NCBI GenBank assembly: GCA_024234505.1 | Contig: JACKOD010000005.1 | Span: 248,001-312,000, forward strand | Origin: Hahellaceae bacterium | GTDB taxonomy: Bacteria; Pseudomonadota; Gammaproteobacteria; Pseudomonadales; Oleiphilaceae | Direction: 5' to 3' | DNA length: 64,000 nt | Part shown: positions 61,359-64,000 of the stretch, piece after piece | Layout: each line of letters begins with the position of its first letter | Numbering within the stretch: the first letter of the stretch is position 1 | Notes under the pieces: model-generated | The model's database searches: none | Seen by the model: the letters and a program-made list of their open reading frames with translations, nothing else | What the model was told of the DNA's origin: nothing | Program-made: the position numbers and the translations under genes

Positions 61359-62696
61359 ATGCAACGGCTGGGTGTTAATTCATACAAACTCATTTTATCG
61401 CTCTTCGCTTTGCTGCTTTGCCAGATGGCATTGGCGGCAGATAAGCGAGTCAATCTGGCGGTTGATCTGGCCACACCGGTGATGGAAGCCGAGAAGGGGC
61501 AGACAGCGTTCATCAAAATTGCGCTGACCGGATTCGAGATGGATCAGACCGAGCAGACTCGCGTGCCCGCGAATATCGCCGTCGTTCTGGATAAATCAGG
61601 CTCAATGCAAGGCGACAAAATTGATCAGGCCAAGAAGGCCGCGATCATGGCGATACAGCGATTGGAAGCACAAGACATTGTGTCGGTGATTACCTATGAC
61701 TCCACTGTGAATGTCATCGTGCCCGCGACCAAGGTAACCGATAAAGCACAGATTGCACAAAGCATTCGTAATATCCGCGCCGATGGCAACACGGCCTTGT
61801 TTGCCGGTGTCAGTAAGGGCGCCTCAGAAGTCAGGAAGTTTATTGAAGCGAACCGGGTGAATCGCGTTATTTTACTGTCTGACGGACTGGCCAATGTCGG
61901 CCCCTCATCGGCTACCGAGCTGGCCGAACTGGGACGTTCGCTGGGTAAAGAAGGCATTAGTGTAACCACCATTGGTCTGGGACTGGGCTACAACGAAGAC
62001 TTGATGACACAACTTGCAGGCTACAGTGACGGCAACCATGCCTTTGTGGAACGCGCAGAAGATCTGGCCCGGATTTTTCAATACGAATTTGGTGATGTGA
62101 TGTCGGTCGTTGCCAAAGAAGTGGATATACATATCGAATGTGCCGATGACATTAAGCCTGTACGAATTCTCGGTCGGGACGCCGACATTCAGGGAAATTC
62201 CCTGCGTACCACGCTTAATCAATTGTATAGCAAGCAGGAAAAGTACCTGATTCTCGAAGTTGAAGTCCCTCCGCAGAAAGCGGGTGTAGCCAAGGAACTG
62301 GTAAAAGTCGACGTGTCTTATCATAACCTTTCTGACAAGAAGCAAGACAAATTGGCCGCCGCAGGAAAAGTCAGCTTTACTAAGTCGGAGCGCGAAATTA
62401 AAGCGAATGTGAACACCAAAGCGTATGCGGATGCCGTGGAGCAGGTCGTGAACGAGCGTAGCAAAGAAGCGGTGAAACTTCGTGACAAAGGGGACGTCAT
62501 GGGGGCTCAGCAAGTACTTAAAAGCAGTGCCGCCTTTATTGAAGAGAGTGCCTCCATTGCGCCTTCCCCCAAACTCGAAGAACAGCGTCAGGAAGTGCTG
62601 AAGGACGCGGACGATCTGGACGAGGCCGACTGGAACAAAACCCGCAAATCACTGAAGGAAAAGCAATACAAGCGGGCAACGCAACAGAACTACTGA
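61359..62696 (+). CDS. Exported VWA-domain protein
   Basis: A 445-residue exported protein. A signal peptide ends near residue 27 (MALAA/DK). The VWA domain spans about 70-245 with a full MIDAS: VVLDKSGSMQG (DxSxS), the Thr in DGNTALFAG, and the Asp in LLSDGLANVGPSS. The C-terminal 200 residues contain a beta region and then a helical, charged segment (QVVNERSKEAVKLRDKGDVM). The layout resembles bacterial secreted VWA proteins with Ig-like tails. AAGGAG precedes the start. A terminator follows, so it is probably monocistronic. Confidence 0.88.
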   Translation: MQRLGVNSYKLILSLFALLLCQMALAADKRVNLAVDLATPVMEAEKGQTAFIKIALTGFEMDQTEQTRVPANIAVVLDKSGSMQGDKIDQAKKAAIMAIQRLEAQDIVSVITYDSTVNVIVPATKVTDKAQIAQSIRNIRADGNTALFAGVSKGASEVRKFIEANRVNRVILLSDGLANVGPSSATELAELGRSLGKEGISVTTIGLGLGYNEDLMTQLAGYSDGNHAFVERAEDLARIFQYEFGDVMSVVAKEVDIHIECADDIKPVRILGRDADIQGNSLRTTLNQLYSKQEKYLILEVEVPPQKAGVAKELVKVDVSYHNLSDKKQDKLAAAGKVSFTKSEREIKANVNTKAYADAVEQVVNERSKEAVKLRDKGDVMGAQQVLKSSAAFIEESASIAPSPKLEEQRQEVLKDADDLDEADWNKTRKSLKEKQYKRATQQNY

Positions 62697-62737
62697 GGCG
62701 ACATGGAATCTTTCTGAATTAATGTGAAAGACAGCGG

Positions 62738-62778
62738 CGAGATGCACTTGAAGTATTCAAAGAGGCATCTCGTTTTTT
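62738..62778 (+). terminator. Intrinsic terminator of the VWA gene
   Basis: CGAGATGC (62738-62745) pairs with GCATCTCG (62765-62772), with an inner CTTGAA/TTCAAAG pairing, followed by TTTTTT. Confidence 0.85.
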
Positions 62779-62906
62779 GTGGTTAGAGGCAACACAACAC
62801 AACATACCGAGCCGGGAAAACTGTAGACTCAGGTGTAATCCGGACAAAAGCGCGCACTTACTTATTGGGCGTTAACCAAGCTTTAGTGATTTCCAGGAGC
62901 GCTTGT

Positions 62907-64000
62907 TTGACTCACACATTACCCAAAAAACTGATTGTGCTGATGGTTCTGCTTCCGGTATTGGTTTTAGCCGGACTGGGTTGGCAATTGCAGCAAAAGG
63001 CAAGTGTCGAGGCCTCGGTGCAGGCCAGTGCATGGCGCGAGGCAGAACTCAAACAACTGGATCAATTGATGGGACAATGGCTGGCGCGTCTGGCCCGGTC
63101 ACTGGAGCGCGATCTTCAAACCCTGATCAATCCACTGGCGGCAACTGACTTGCCGGATCTGTCAGAAAGTATTCGCCCTTATTTAAGGTCATCCTCTTAT
63201 GTGAACGGTCTTTATTTGGCTGCCATGGACGGGCAGCGATTATTTCCCCCACAGGCACTGGAAGCACCGGCAGAACGCGCGTTTCTACAACGAACCCAAA
63301 ATTTATGGCGTGATCTTTCTGCCTTCAAGCAAACAACACTGCCTGCCGCCGATGAGCAATACAGTTTGGTGAGTTTTACGCTACGCCGGCCAGACAGTTT
63401 GCCCACGACTTCCGGTTTTCAGCAGGGATGGCGCGCCTGGTATGCACAGACCGGCATGGCGTTGATATATTGGCAGCGATTGAGTGATGGCCGGTTTGTG
63501 GCGCTGGAACTGAATCAGATTCGCTTGTTGTCCGATCTTATTAACCTGTTGCCAGATCAACACAATATGAATTTGGCTAGCGGCGCGTTGATTCGTTTGT
63601 TGGATGAACGTGATAGTGTAATTCATCAATGGGGGGATGCCACTTTGCAAATGACATCGCCGCAAACCTCTCTGCATTTGTCTCATCCCTTCGGAAGCTG
63701 GCGTTTAGAATACTACACGCCTGCACAAGCCTTGATTCCTGGCCAAACGTTCGGGTGGGTGATGTCGTTGTTGGCAGTGGCGCTGGTACTGATTGGCCTG
63801 GGGGCTTATCTGTACCGCGAGCAGCAGCGTGATTGGGTGCTGGCACAACAGCGTGTGAATTTCGTGAATCAGGTGTCCCATGAATTAAAGACACCAATGA
63901 CCAATATTCGTCTGTATGCCGAACTGCTCGAAGCAAAGATGGAGGATGAAGATGAGAAGGCTCGAAGCTACTTGCAGGTTATTACCGATGAAAGTGAACG
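62907..64000 (+). CDS. Sensor histidine kinase (5' part; runs off the window)
   Basis: About 364 codons are present, with no stop before the window ends. TTG 62907 has AGGAG seven bases upstream. TM1 lies at about 8-26 (LIVLMVLLPVLVLAGLGW) and TM2 near 285-307 (WVMSLLAVALVLIGLGAYL), bracketing a periplasmic domain of about 250 residues. HisKA follows with VNFVNQVSHELKTPMTNIRL and AELLEAKMEDEDEKARSYLQ. There is little room for a HAMP domain between TM2 and HisKA. The ATPase domain and any partner regulator lie beyond the window. Confidence 0.88.
   Translation, partial: MTHTLPKKLIVLMVLLPVLVLAGLGWQLQQKASVEASVQASAWREAELKQLDQLMGQWLARLARSLERDLQTLINPLAATDLPDLSESIRPYLRSSSYVNGLYLAAMDGQRLFPPQALEAPAERAFLQRTQNLWRDLSAFKQTTLPAADEQYSLVSFTLRRPDSLPTTSGFQQGWRAWYAQTGMALIYWQRLSDGRFVALELNQIRLLSDLINLLPDQHNMNLASGALIRLLDERDSVIHQWGDATLQMTSPQTSLHLSHPFGSWRLEYYTPAQALIPGQTFGWVMSLLAVALVLIGLGAYLYREQQRDWVLAQQRVNFVNQVSHELKTPMTNIRLYAELLEAKMEDEDEKARSYLQVITDESE

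Overview
The window looks like chromosomal DNA of a free-living gammaproteobacterium. Pointers are the divergent LysR/ferredoxin-NADP reductase pair (finR/fpr type), a Chp/Pil-like chemosensory cluster, rlmA, hrpB, a TIGR02647-type protein, DUF2288, a DUF2339/DUF3999 pair, BaeSR-type sensors and a PEP-CTERM-like surface protein. No rRNA, tRNA or CRISPR array was seen. The genus cannot be fixed from what I can see. Most of the window is dense operons; about 39.2-46.7 kb is AT-richer, repeat-rich accessory DNA.

Region 1 (1-8.5 kb): one plus-strand operon closed by a strong terminator. It encodes a NitT/TauT-type ABC permease (3' end only) and ATPase, three substrate-binding proteins (two fused to C-terminal OmpA-like domains), a membrane-anchored VWA protein, an XpaC-like membrane/coiled-coil protein and a TelA protein. 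The combination suggests an envelope-linked transport or stress system of unknown substrate. Region 2 (8.6-10.2 kb, minus strand): a family-3 periplasmic binding protein and a DUF1439-like protein. Region 3 (10.5-20.5 kb): a chemosensory operon (two response regulators, CheW, a Leu/Ile/Val-type binding protein, a PilJ-like MCP, a hybrid CheA and two divergent CheW-like proteins) without CheB or CheR. Region 4 (20.7-29 kb): an L,D-transpeptidase and two paralogous periplasmic binding proteins flanking DUF2339/DUF3999 membrane proteins. Region 5 (29-38.6 kb): hrpB with a small upstream gene, rlmA, a GtrA-GT2-GT39 lipid-glycan operon continuing into a two-component system, and a TIGR02647-type protein.

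Region 6 (about 39-46.7 kb) looks like a gene-cassette array without an integrase in view. Four consecutive units start at a GTTRRRY-like heptamer and end near its reverse complement. Their contents include a BrnT/BrnA pair, a reverse-oriented PIN/Phd-type pair and a small membrane protein. The array is invaded by an IS5-like element, a 55-bp remnant of a related element, a duplicated 543-bp unit of unknown nature, and three right-end fragments of an IS1182-like element that all abut the GTT of a cassette junction. In one case the fragment splits a recognisable attC-like hairpin.

Region 7 (46.8-64 kb): a BaeS-like kinase whose partner regulator has an in-frame stop, an exported intradiol dioxygenase-like lipoprotein sharing an upstream motif with baeS, a carboxylesterase, a ThDP enzyme, a PEP-CTERM-like protein, a nitroreductase, a lytic-transglycosylase-like protein, LysR and WYL regulators, finR/fpr, DUF2288, a secreted VWA protein and the 5' part of a histidine kinase.

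Best candidates for something undescribed: the TelA/XpaC/VWA/SBP-OmpA operon, and the IS1182-like and 543-bp elements associated with attC-like sites.
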